The notes beneath the pieces were generated by a model. The model was not told where the DNA came from, did no database searches, and worked only from the letters and a program-made list of their open reading frames with translations. A program made the position numbers and the translations under genes. This document shows, piece by piece, positions 34,048 through 44,830 of a stretch of DNA of 64,000 nucleotides. The stretch comes from Planococcus citri (lineage: Eukaryota; Arthropoda; Insecta; Hemiptera; Pseudococcidae). The stretch's first letter is position 1. Every line of letters begins with the position of its first letter. The stretch spans positions 53,354,836-53,418,835 of the forward strand of contig NC_088681.1 of assembly GCF_950023065.1 (NCBI RefSeq), written 5' to 3'.

Positions 34048-34560
34048 AGTTTTTTTAATCAAACGGAAAAAATTTACCTTTTCTCTCAGAATTTTCATTT
34101 TTTTTTCAAGACCTCTTTGAGTTGAGTTTGCATCCTCTCGTCATGGAAACGATTGGAGAAATTTCCAGCCCTCCCCCGTAAATTAAAACGTTGAAAAAAT
34201 TGCTGATCAAAAGTCCTGATGTTGTCCTGTTATCAAAATGATGCCCTTGTTTAATCTCTCCACTTCTTTTTGATCATTTGACCATTTCGAAATTTCAAGT
34301 CGTTATCGTGCATACACAGATCGTCTTTATTTTGATGCCAAACTGAACCAAAATACCAAAATTTCAAAAAAAAATTGTTGGAACAGCTCTGGTGGAAATG
34401 TTTTTGCTTCAATTTTTTTTTATTTTCAAAGGTCTCAAAATTTCAACACATGTTTATGGACTTTTGAGTCTCACTGCACATGAAAAAAAAATCAATGAAA
34501 CAATAGAACATTTTAGAAGGCAAATCTAATGAAATATTTTATAAATTGAACAATTCCATT
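34048..34560. repeat. Duplicated downstream flank of cathepsin copy 2 (empty hAT site)
   Basis: Homologous to 23485-23652 joined to 27822-28130. Here the two halves run on directly (TTGCTGATCAAAAGTCCTG near 34200-34218), so this is the pre-insertion state for the hAT and Penelope elements beside copy 1. About 260 bp between here and the copy 2 stop codon (34565-34827) has no counterpart in copy 1 and shows nothing recognisable. Confidence 0.78.
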
Positions 34561-34827
34561 CAAAATGCTTAATAAGGATATTTCAGCATCACTGAATCAA
34601 CTTGAGATTCAGTTCCAGATTGGAGTAACCGCTGTCAAAATTGTTTAAATTTGATTACACGAATTTTTGTTTGGATAGCAAATTGAAGAGTCTGAGGATA
34701 GAACTTAAATAACACATCTTAATGTAAAAAAACAAAACAAAACAAAAAATTATATCGATGAGATGACCATGGCGCGTAGGATAATCTGAAATATTCTCAT
34801 GCTCACCGGACACCCTGTAGGTACCAA

Positions 34828-36350
34828 TTAAAGTTCTGGAATACCTGCATAAACTCCAGTTTCAATATTACAATGATTTTCTCCTCGTATCATTCTGAAT
34901 GTTCCCTTTTCACCCCAATTTTCACCCCATGAATTGGAAATTAACCAATACTTGACACCGAATTCTTCTCCCCAGCCGATAATCTTGACAGCATGTCCTG
35001 CCAAAGGCACTTGTCCCCTCTGTCTATAATGACGGTAGATTCCTTTTGTGACAAACAAAAATAGATATGTCACAAATTGGCTACCTATTACATATTTGAT
35101 CACACATACGAGGAATTTTATATTTTGTGGGTGCCTACCTGATTGATAAGTGAGCAAGTCTAGATACGCGACTAAGAATGCTTGAACAGGGCCATTGTTT
35201 AAGATTTCATCTTGGATGTAATATGCATTAATTGATGATCCAGTAAAGTCTCCCACATGATAAATATCTCTGGCTGAAACATTATTACACATTCAATCAG
35301 TAGGTACGCGTTTTTCGCAGCTTTTTATCAACTTTATGTCAGATGAGTACTGTATTGGATATCTGAACTGAACTCACCTTTTATTAGATCGGGTTCGTAA
35401 TCGTATTCATAAGATTCATTATTGCATTCATTTTCCAAACATTGAGGCGTTGAATACTCTATAAATGGTAAGTACCAGACATAGGGAGGAAAAGGATAAG
35501 GCTGGCAACCCTTAACATATCATTGAAATTTTAGATGGCATACGTTGCACGCAGGTCTATTTGTTCCGTACCTAATTTAAATTACCACTTATAGTAAAAA
35601 TAATGCACTCACTTCTTTAGATCCAAATTCACCTCCTGTCAACGTGCCACGTTTTTTTAAAAATTCCCATGCCATATCTAAGTATCCGCCCTTGCAGCCA
35701 TCGCCGTTGTTATCGCAAGATAACATGAAACGAGAGGATAATTCATCGGTGTATTTTCCATTGCTATGTATGCATAATCTATCGCTGAATACAGAAGCTG
35801 CAGAAACGGCCTACATACCTTAATTTGTTAGAAAATTTGATCGTAAGTCCGGCTTGTGAAAAAATAATATATGTATATGTAATAATTACCCAACAAGAGC
35901 CGCAAGTTGATTGATCTCTTATGTGCGAAATAGAAGGGCAGTGGGGATATTCTTCTCGAGCATCGTATGAAGTGGGGTAACCCGAGCCGAAGCCTACTTT
36001 GGTTTCATTTTGAACAACGTTTGTAAATTTAATCGACGTTAATTGGTCACTTTTTCTGAATTTTGCACCAAATTTTTTCATAATTTCACTTATATCGACT
36101 TCATTCTGGCCATATGCGCTCGCCTGAAGTACAAAATCAATTTGTATAGAAACGTATTCAGGTGTTAATTTAAAATAGCTTATGATAGGCGAATAATGTT
36201 GAATAATTAGCTAATTACCTTCCATGAAAGAGTCCGGTCTGAATTCACCTCGGCTGCTATTTCTCGTAAATTGATTTTTTTCTCATGATTCGTCAAAACT
36301 GACGTTGTTATTAGGAAAATTATGGCAATGTATAACTGAAACTTCATCAT
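34828..36350 (-). CDS. CTSB: Cathepsin B-like cysteine protease, copy 2, intact
   Basis: Six exons: 36219-36350, 35890-36123, 35613-35810, 35378-35510, 35139-35273, 34828-35042, all with GT-AG borders and consistent phases, giving 348 residues. Start is the first of two adjacent ATGs, before a signal peptide (MMKFQLYIAIIFLITTSVLT). A propeptide follows, then SYDAREEYPHCPSI, DQSTCGSCW (oxyanion Gln, catalytic Cys about residue 120), GCKGGYLDMAW, GHAVKIIGWG (catalytic His) and NSWGENWGEKG (catalytic Asn). It should be a secreted or lysosomal papain-family peptidase, in sap feeders often a gut enzyme. The segment after GCQPYPFPP (exon 4) lacks the His-His pair and several cysteines of the classical occluding loop, so dipeptidyl-carboxypeptidase activity is doubtful. 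Length is normal for the family. Antisense inside the Dpr-like intron. Confidence 0.92.
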
Positions 36351-36439
36351 ATCAAAATTATGAAAACGATATACAACTATTGTTTTTAATGCTCCCGCGT
36401 AAACTACCTTGATTTTAAAATTATATATATTTTTTTTAA

Positions 36440-36502
36440 CGAACAATCATGTACAAAATTATATTCCATGAATTCTTATCGAGTGTTGCGTCGATCAAAC
36501 TT

Positions 36503-36538
<36 letters not shown>

Positions 36539-36880
36539 TGTCGGTGAACAAGGTACTTCTTTTTTATTCGATTCAGACCTCTTCAGATACCCAAATACGT
36601 TACGAAATTGTCAATTGAAGAAATTATCAGATGAAATATTCTCCTACGCGTGCTCAACATTTCATCTTTGAAATTTTAGGAACATATATCAAAATATTCT
36701 CAGCCACTTAATGTGACAGTCCACTTTTTTTTCAATTCGGCTCAAGTGCTCCGTGGGAAGTTTGAAATTGCTAGCTCGTGAAGACGTAAGAAAAGAAAAC
36801 TTCAAAAACCATCTTTAAACAATGTATGTATTGGAGATTTTACTCGGAAATATCAACCGTGAAATTTTCTAATAACCTGA
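36440..36880 (-). repeat. Duplicated upstream flank of cathepsin copy 2
   Basis: Homologous to 29860-30300 upstream of copy 1. It differs by a pure A-run of about 27 bases (36509-36535) and is followed by a foldback insertion at 36881. Homology resumes at about 37680 (GGTTGAAACCATTTAATGA). Confidence 0.8.
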
Positions 36881-37672
36881 CAAGGGAACCTCTTGAGGTG
36901 TCACACTCCGATTCGAACGCAACCGCGATTTTTGGAAAGAGCATAGTCTAAAACCCCCAAAACCAAATTTTCAGTTGCCCAAGTTCATTTTTAGATTTTT
37001 GGCAAATTTTTGAAAATTCAAAATTGAGTGTTTTTGGCGATGTATGCTTTTTTTAAAAAGTACCTACTTGATCAGTAAAAATGGTCAAAAAATAAGTCCC
37101 ATACCTAATATTAATTACCCAAATCCAAATTTCACCATTTCCTGCCATTCTGGAGCCTCAAGCGAAATTTCCACACAAAAGGTCATCTTTTGATTTTTTT
37201 GATTTTTTAATTTTGAAAAAAGCTGGTCAAAAAACCACTCTTGAGGTGTCACTCCCAAAATCGGCTCAAATGTAGATCAACTCGTTAAACAGGTCGAGTA
37301 TAATACACAACTCGATTTTTAGCTGCCCAACTTCATATTCACGCCTTCTGGAGCGAATTCAAAATTCTGGAGAAATTGAAAAATCGCGCTGGAGGCTCCA
37401 GAATGGTTGGAAATGGTGAAATTTAGATATGGGTAATTAATATTAGGTTTGGGACTTATTTTGACCATTTTTACTGATCAAGTACGTACTTTTTAAAAAA
37501 AGCATAGGTACATCGCCAAAAACAGTTAATTTTGAATTTTCAAAAATTTGCCAAAAATCGAAAAATGAACTTGGGCAGCTGAAAATTTGGTTTTGAGGGT
37601 TTTAGACTATGCTCTTTCCAAAAATCGTGGTCCCGTTCAAATCGGAGTGTGACACCTGAAAATGTTTCCTTG
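36881..37672. mobile_element. Foldback element inserted upstream of cathepsin copy 2
   Basis: Inverted repeat with edge CAAGGGAACC (36881) against TTTCCTTG (37672). The arms match through GGTGTCACACTCCGATT, TTTTTGGAAAGAGCATAGTC and ATTCTGGAGCCTC, with mirrors near 37395, 37608 and 37640. The arms are about 280-300 bp with an unpaired centre. The paralogous flank at about 30305 lacks it. Homology of the two flanks stops exactly at its edges. Confidence 0.85.
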
Positions 37673-37739
37673 TGTGGTTGAAACCATTTAATGAAAATTT
37701 AACTCCTTCATTCGATGTTTTTCCTTTTTCAGTGAACCT

Positions 37740-39040
37740 ATATGTCGTCTAAACACTGCATTGATAAATTTCAAAAATAAAAAAAATAAAGTGAAATTTC
37801 GCTTGAACCCCCCCCCCCCCTCAAAAATTGCTTTCATTAAAAAGTTTAAAAATTCCTTTTAATTAAAATATTTTTTTTTAGTTTTTTATTGTTTGAAAAA
37901 TTCGCTAAAAATTAAAAAATGAACTTCAACGCCTGAAATTTCAGTTAGTATGGTTTTAGGACACGCTTATTCGATCAAACTTGGTTCCGTTCAACAAATC
38001 AGAGTTCGAGTTGTACTCATAGGTTTAATATTGGAATCCATGTGAGATTATTTTTAAAATTTTGCGACGAGAAGCACTCAAACAATCAGAATGTTGATAC
38101 CTACGCAGGCCTACAATTTAAAAAAGTTGTGAATGTTCCAAAGAAAAAAATGAAAAAAATCATCCCAACAGTTCGCCAGTTTGATTTCATCTTTATGTTT
38201 TGTACTCAAGTACAACGCACGTAGGCATCTCGTAGGTACATTTGACATGATATTTTCATTCACGTGGCTGACCAATGCCATCGGCCAACTCTTACGAAAA
38301 CAAATACACCGAAAAATGAAAGCGATACCACCTTATGCTTTGTGAAAAGAAACATCGCAGCAAGGAGAGAAAAAGGAGATTTGTTCGAGGCGAAATTTAA
38401 TTTCTGTACAGGGTCTACAGGTAGGTAGGGTAAATATAAGTATACGTATATACTACGATACGCAGCACAAGCTATACTTAGACAAAATGTTTACCCGGAT
38501 TTGAGAGCGTTTTCACGTAAAGCAACAACCCAGCTATGATCCTTTTTTCGTAGTATGTCGTACTGGTACCAGCCTTTTATCTCTTTGCTTTCCCTTTACA
38601 GCTCGTCGATAGTCTTTCACTCAAGTAGGTACGTAGTACTATGTGTGCGTGTAAATACGCAGAGTAACGTCACCTGCACTAGACAGTTTAACGTTACCGA
38701 CTTGTCGACTTTTATTTCGAGTAAACTTGAAGTTTTTTTTTTCATTTCATTTCATATATATGGTACCTTAGCTATACTACCTACCAACCTAGCTAGTAGC
38801 TACCTACGTATAAAGGTATACAGATAGATACGCCAAATCGTGCACTTGAGCTATATCGAATTTCACAAATGAAAACTCTCGATCGAGCTTCGACCTTTCT
38901 TTTTCACTTCACCTCATTTTTACTTCAATACTCGAATAACAACGTAACTTAAATCGTATTGCGCCTACCTACCTACGCGATTTAATGAAACACAGAGTGT
39001 TTAAAGTATGGACAGTAGATACCTGCATAAAAATACAAAA
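37740..39040. other. Intronic DNA, nothing recognised
   Basis: A C-run at 37807-37820, an AT-rich stretch and many TACCTACCTACG-type words near 38400-38830. No exon is recognised. Frame 38555-38827 has no family motif. Confidence 0.5.
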
Positions 39041-39044
39041 AACT

Positions 39045-39600
39045 CTCACGCAGTAAGCGTGAAAAGACCGACTTTTCGTAAAATAAATATCTCTTACGAA
39101 CGAATTGATCCACTTTTATTTAAACAGTGATTCGCGAACGAACTGATTCGTATAAGTGACTTGTTCGTGAACGAATCGATTTGTACAAGTGACTCGTTCG
39201 TGAATGAATCGATTCGTATAAGTGACTCGTTCGCGAACGAATCGATTCGTATAAGTGACTCGTTCGCGAACGAATCAAATCATACAAGTGAATCGTTCGC
39301 GAACGAATTGATTCGTACAAGTGAATCGTTCGCGAACGAATCGATTCGTACAAGTGAATCGTTCGCGAACGAATTAATTCATACAAGTGAATCGTTCACG
39401 AACGAACCGATTCAGACATGTGATTCGTTCGCGAACGAATTGATTCATTTACTCAATTTTCAATGAATCATTCGCGAACGAATTGATTCGTATTAGTGAC
39501 TCATTCGCGAACGAATTTATTCATAAATTAAAGATTCGTTGGCGAATGGTTCTTTCAAAAAATTGATCAATTCGTTCACGAATGATTCACAAAAAATTGA
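39045..39600. repeat. 33-bp satellite of nested palindromes (first array)
   Basis: Tandem units of about 33 bp are built from CGTTCGCGAACG and CGAATCGATTCG joined by TATAAGTGACT-like spacers, most regular at 39160-39430. Because 33 is a multiple of 3 and the words are self-complementary, both strands give an 11-residue repeat (frames 39161-39466 plus and 39120-39386 minus); neither is a protein. A hairpin CTCACGC-AGTAA-GCGTGA (about 39047-39064) precedes it, as at the second array (54580). Confidence 0.9.
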
Positions 39601-39619
39601 GGGTCGTATACTTAATAGG

Positions 39620-41008
39620 AATCGAGCAAACCTAGTGAGATTTCAAGTTTCATCGAAATCAGTTCAGCCATTTCCTAGGTAATGAGTTTTGAAAAATTCT
39701 GAATAAAAATTTTGTCGCTCGACAAATTTGAAAGCTTTGAGCTTTTGAAAATTTTGTTTTCAATTACGCGCGAAAGCTACGAACTTTTGGATCATGGTGC
39801 AAGTGCGAAATCATAGGAATGGTGATGGACTTGTGATACTTCAAGTTTCAGAAAAATTGGTTCAGTCGTTACTCAAGGTAATGATTTTTAAGTGAAAAAT
39901 GTCGAAAAAAAATTTTGTCGCTCGATAAACTTGGAAGCTTTGAACTTTTGAAACACGATGATGGTGACAAATTGTCCGGCTAGTATCCAAGGGCTGACAT
40001 TTTGAGTTTCATCAAAATCGGTTCAACCGTTCCTGAGAAATAAATTTTTAAATGAGTTTTTAAGTGAAAAATGTCGAAAAAAAATTTTGTCGCTCGATAA
40101 ACTTGGAAGCTTTGAACTTTTGGAACTTGATGATGATGGCGAAATCTCCGCTAAGTAGTGTAGTTCTGAAATTTCAAATTTGATCAAAATCGATTCAGCC
40201 GTTGCTGAGAAATTAAATTTTATGTGTAAATTCACCTCATCACATACGAGTACTTAAATATTTAAGTAAAGACTTGGCACACGAATTCATTTAAAATTGA
40301 ACTTTTAAAAAATCATTTCTCAGGAACGGTTGAACCGATTTTGATGAAACTCAAAATGTCAGCCCTTGGATACTAGCCGGACAATTTGTCACCATCATCG
40401 TGTTTCAAAAGTTCAAAGCTTCCAAGTTTATCGAGCGACAAAATTTTTTTTCGACATTTTTCACTTAAAAACTCATTTAAAAATTTATTTCTCAGGAACG
40501 GTTGAACCGATTTTGATGAAACTCAAAATGTCAGCCCTTGGATACTAGCCGGACAATTTGTCACCATCATCGTGTTTCAAAAGTTCAAAGCTTCCAAGTT
40601 TATCGAGCGACAAAATTTTTTTTCGACATTTTTCACTTAAAAATCATTACCTTGAGTAACGACTGAACCAATCTTTCTGAAACTTGAAGTATCACAAGTC
40701 CATCACCATTCCTATGATTTCGCACTTGCACCATGATCCAAAAGTTCGTAGCTTTCTTACGTAATCGAAAACAAAATTGAGCTTTTTCAAATTTTCGGGG
40801 GGTGACTTTGCACAAAATTTTTTAAAAATTTAATTTCTCAGCAACGGCTGAACCGATTTTGATCAAATTTTAAATGTCACAACTAGGCTACTAGCCGAAC
40901 ATTTTGGCATCATCATCAAGTTCCAAAAGAACGCAGCTTCCAAGTTTATCGAGCGACAAAATTTTTTTTCGAAATTTTTCAAAACTCATTACCTAGAAAA
41001 CGGCTGAA
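39620..41008. mobile_element. Foldback repeat with GGTTGAACCGATTTTGATGA words
   Basis: Right arm 40316-41008: units of CAGGAACGGTTGAACCGATT, TCAAAATGTCAGCCCTTGGA and TATCGAGCGACAAAATTTTT. Its first two units (starting 40321 and 40493) are near-identical with period 172 bp. Left arm 39620-40235 holds the same units in inverse order (for example CGGTTCAACCGTTCCTGAG near 40019). The centre is near 40270. No transposase; frames 40023-40235 and 40366-40548 are repeat frames. Confidence 0.85.
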
Positions 41009-41159
41009 CCGATTTTGATGAAACTTGAAATCTAAGTAGGCCTCTACGATCTCTATAATTTCGCATATTCACTTCGATCCAAAAGTTTGTAGCTTTCGAA
41101 TTAAATCAAAAATTCAAAAAAAAAATTGTATATATATATATGAATACACGTACCTAGTA

Positions 41160-41475
41160 CCTTGTGGTGCCCGGGTCTTTTATGGTAATTGTGGTGCCCG
41201 CGTACATAGAGGATCATATATATATGTATGATAAAGGTGTTTCGGAGCAGTTTATTTTTTTTAGGGTTTTTAGTCATAGTGGTGCCCGTTATATAAACTT
41301 GGTACTTGTGGTGCCTGCCTCAAAATTTTTTTTTTTCACCTTAGAGTGCATTTCATCAAATTCTACATCGTTTTATATAAAAAGACCTTGTGGTGCCCGA
41401 TTTGGGCGCCACAAGCCCAAAACCGGGCACCACAATGACTACGTATACTTGAAACGGGCACCACAATGACTAAGT
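41160..41475. repeat. Dispersed GTGGTGCCCG words in inverted arrangement
   Basis: GTGGTGCCCG or close variants occur in plus orientation near 41165, 41191, 41280, 41309 and 41390, and as CGGGCACCAC near 41434 and 41455. GGGCGCCACAAGCCC lies near the axis at 41405. TA-rich microsatellites border the block on both sides. It may be a short foldback element. No gene. Confidence 0.7.
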
Positions 41476-41490
41476 TTAAATCTATATATA

Positions 41491-41500
41491 TATATATAAG
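41491..41500. repeat. Target-site duplication, left of SINE
   Basis: TATATATAAG here and again at 41983-41992, right after the SINE tail. Confidence 0.65.
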
Positions 41501-41982
41501 TGTCCCTCGGTGGCGTAGTAGGTAGAGCCGCGGACCTCCGTTCACGAGGTACCGGGTTCAAACCCAGCTACAGAGGCAAGCTTGTGCGTGTAATTAAAAA
41601 TCTTTCGTGCAATTATCAACATTACACGCCAAGTACTGGGGGACTACCAGTTATTAGCCGAGCTAACAGATAATGCACGTCATCTGTTAGCAGAATCAAA
41701 AAGCTGAAACTGGTTCGAGCGTCTATAGAGGTCAACACTGAGGAGCTCAGGGTCTCTAAACTACCCGGCTAGCTCCAAGGTGCTTGTGTAGATGTCACTA
41801 GTAAGCAACGGGAAACTACTAGTGGAAGCTCAAAAATAAAATTCCCATGAGATACGTCATCAACGCGATAGAGGCAACACCAACATAAAGGATGTTAGCC
41901 CAAATACCCAATTCGGCATAAGGGTACGCGTTGATTTGTACGCGATACCACCACGAGCGGTTATACGACTCGATGATGATGA
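41501..41982 (+). mobile_element. tRNA-derived SINE
   Basis: A tRNA-like head with A box TGGCGTAGTAGG (41511-41522) and B box GGTTCAAACC (41555-41564) at normal spacing. Then about 400 bp of unrelated body, and a CGATGATGATGAT tail. It is flanked by the 10-bp direct repeat TATATATAAG. The head does not close as a tRNA cloverleaf (the 5-prime and 3-prime ends do not pair). The GATGAT tail resembles the end of the LINE fragment near 33970, so that LINE family may be its partner; this is inference from the tail alone. Confidence 0.8.
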
Positions 41983-41999
41983 TATATATAAGTATATAA

Positions 42000-43190
42000 A
42001 CCTTATATAAGGAAACCTGAAATTTTGGGAATGAGCCTATCGTGATCCCAGACCCTCGAAACGCAAAGAAAAGTCACTCCCCGACCCAACTTCCACTATC
42101 GCAACAAATACAATACTCCACTTTTCTCCGAAAAGTCGGTAAAAAATAAAGGGATATCATCAAATATCTGCTCGTAAAATGCATACAAATGCTGCTTCGT
42201 GAAAACGAGTAAATTGTCAAGTTTCGATGAAATTATTTTGTGACATCGACGAAATAATTTTTGAAAACTTGGATGACATCCTAAATATGACAAAAAAAAA
42301 AGAAGAGTGAGAGAGAGGAGAAAGAAAACCACCAAGCAGCAGATCCAATTGACCAATTTTAATTACATTTTCGTTCGTATCGACAATCCATTTTAATTAA
42401 TTTTACGTTTCCATTGTATCCAAAATACGAGTATAAAAGGACCTTTTTGCACGAACGCGAAAACAAACGTTGTCGTTACCAAGCTCAGATATGGAAATGG
42501 TGGTTATCAACGCGTGAATTTATTATGCATTTCTGTTTTGCGATTTAATATCACTTAAAATGGGGAAAAAATTAAACCGAATGAAATATACGAGTAATAA
42601 ATTATTTTTGCGCTCGATAAATACCACGTGGTATGTTTCTTGGGGGTTTTCAGGGGGAATATATTTCTCAAATGTGAGCAACGTTTTTTGAAGGGAGGGG
42701 GAGATGCAATCCCAGAAAGCCTGAGATGAACTACTAAAATAGATTGAATTTTTCTCAGATACCAAACCCTCGGTCTTACCCAAATCATTCCATTTCTCCT
42801 TCCCAGGAATCGACAAGTTACACCTCATTTTTGTAAATTTTCGTTCTATTGTTTTTAGAATTTGAGAGCTGGAAGAGCTCGGAGGCGTTGTAGTACTTGA
42901 TAAATGAATAGATATTCGAACTTTCAAAAGTCAGCACCTTTAAATTTAGGAATCAATGGGTCCAATCACTTTTTTGTAACGAGGTGTGGAAAACGGGGGG
43001 GGCGGGGTCTCTGAAGGGTCGTATCTAAAAAATAGGAGAATACTCGTATTTGAACTCGTGCATCCTCAAAAACTGTACCAGGGTGTCTACAAAAGTCCAG
43101 AAAGCTAAAGTGCTTTTTTCCTGCCTTTTTGGAATAAATTGTGAAAAAGTTGAAATATTATGGCTAAGTTTTTTATTTTTGATGGAGCTA
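42000..43190. other. Intronic DNA, nothing recognised
   Basis: Frames 42096-42356 and 42523-42927 (minus) carry no family motif. A G-run lies near 42995-43007. Confidence 0.45.
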
Positions 43191-43195
43191 CCCTG

Positions 43196-43384
43196 AGTTG
43201 GTTGCCCTAATCTGTCTAGCATTAGGAATTTTCCATCGCCTAACCCCCTCCTCCTCCAATGTTGTTATCTCAGGTGAGGTGTTGGTTACCTAACCTGTCG
43301 AGCATAGTGTAGGTACCATATTTTGCAAAGTTGGAATTTTCCCTCTCCAACCCCCTCCTTCTCCACCAAAGTTGTTATCTCAGG
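43196..43384 (+). repeat. Two-copy direct repeat (about 90 bp)
   Basis: Both copies contain CTAA(T/C)CTGTC(T/G)AGCAT, GGAATTTTCC, AACCCCCTCCT and GTTGTTATCTCAGG, starting near 43207 and 43298. Confidence 0.7.
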
Positions 43385-43559
43385 AAAAAAAATCCCTATT
43401 TTTTATTTTTCTCCATCTGCGAAAAAAGTGGTATCAGTAGCCTCCCCCTCCCCCTCAAGCAAGAAAAATGAAAACAAAAGAAAGTAAGTGATCGAATCAA
43501 TTTATTAAAATTTGTTGTTTCTGCGTCGATATTTTTTTCATTGATTATGAAGCCTCTTT

Positions 43560-44830
43560 GTCTTGTGATTTGAAGCTTATTATAATCTTGAACATTTTTC
43601 GATTCCAACATTTTTTCAAAATTTTCTTATCTCAACATTTCACGATCTTGAGATTTTCTCTCGACATATTTCAATCTCAAGATCATTTTTCAAGATTTTT
43701 CTGCCAAAAAATTTCAAGATACTCTTGCTTCAGAATTTTTACAGCCATAATTTTTTGACTATGAGATTTTTCTCTCAAGATTTTAATTATCATCATTTAT
43801 TTTTATACAATTTATGAAATTTTTTGGCTTGAAATTTCAAGATTTTTGTGATCTCGAGATTTTCCCCAATTCTGATGTTTTCCCAGGAATATGTTTACAA
43901 CGTTTTTTTGAGTCCAAGATCTTGCGGCTTTTTTCTCAAGATTTTTTTGCCTTGAGATTTCAAGATTTTTACGATTTCAAGATTTTTTTCGATTTTGATA
44001 TTTTTTTATGGAATATTCATCAACATTTTCTTGAATCCATATTCTTTGATCTTGCAATTTTTTTATCAAGATTTTTGACATTCGGATCTTTTTATAGATT
44101 TTAAGATTTTTTTTTTGCCTTGAGATTTCAAGATTCTTATGATCTCGAGATTTTTTCCAGTTCTCATATTTCCTCATGGAATATTTCATCAAAGTTTTCC
44201 TGAGGCCATATTCTTTGATCTTGCGATTATTTTCTCAAGATTTCTGGCATTCAGTTCTTGTCATAGCTTTCAAGATTTTATTTTTGCCCTGAGATTCAAA
44301 GATTTTTATGATCTTGAGATTTTTTCAAATTCTGTTATTTTCCCAGGAATATTTTCTCAAATTTTTTTGAGCCCATTATATTTGATCTTACGATTTTTTT
44401 TCTGAAGATTTTTTACATTTGGATCTTTTTATAGCTTTTAAGATTTTTTTTGCCTTGAGATTTCAAGACTTTTATGATCTCGAGATTTTTTCCAGTTCTG
44501 ATATTTTCCCATGGAATATTTCATCAAAGTTTTCCTGAGGCCATATTCTTTGATCTTGAGATTAATTTCTAAAGATTTCTGGCATTCAGTTCTTTTCATA
44601 GCTTTTAAGATTTTTTTTGCACTGAGATTTAAAGATTTTTATGATCTTGAGATTTTTTCAAATTCTGTTATTTTCATAGGAATATTTTCTCAAATTTTTT
44701 TGAGTCCATTTTCTTTGATCTTGTGATTTTTTCTCGAGATTTTTGATATTTGGATCTTTTTATTAGTTTTAAAATTTTTTTCCCTCCACATTTCAAGATG
44801 GTTACGATATTGAGACTTTTTTTAGTTCGT
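43560..44830 (+). repeat. Tandem repeat, about 168-bp unit, with dimer structure
   Basis: Units are marked by GATCT(C/T)GAGATTTT followed by a GGAAT word, near 43849, 43975, 44140, 44308, 44476 and 44643. Spacing settles at 165-168 bp. Units 1 and 3 and units 2 and 4 of the last four are closest (CTGAGGCCATATTCTTTGAT only at 44198 and 44537), so the recent amplification unit was the roughly 336-bp dimer. Phe/Ile-rich frames such as 43814-44104 and 44139-44405 read through it and are not genes. Confidence 0.85.

Noticed and set aside
39120..39466. Possible repeat protein on either strand (11-residue repeat)
   Set aside because: A 33-bp self-complementary satellite gives the same pattern on both strands, so it is a DNA repeat and not a gene.
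39045..39600. A CRISPR-like array because of regular short palindromic repeats
   Set aside because: There are no unique spacers of constant length, the host is eukaryotic and no cas genes are present; this is a satellite.
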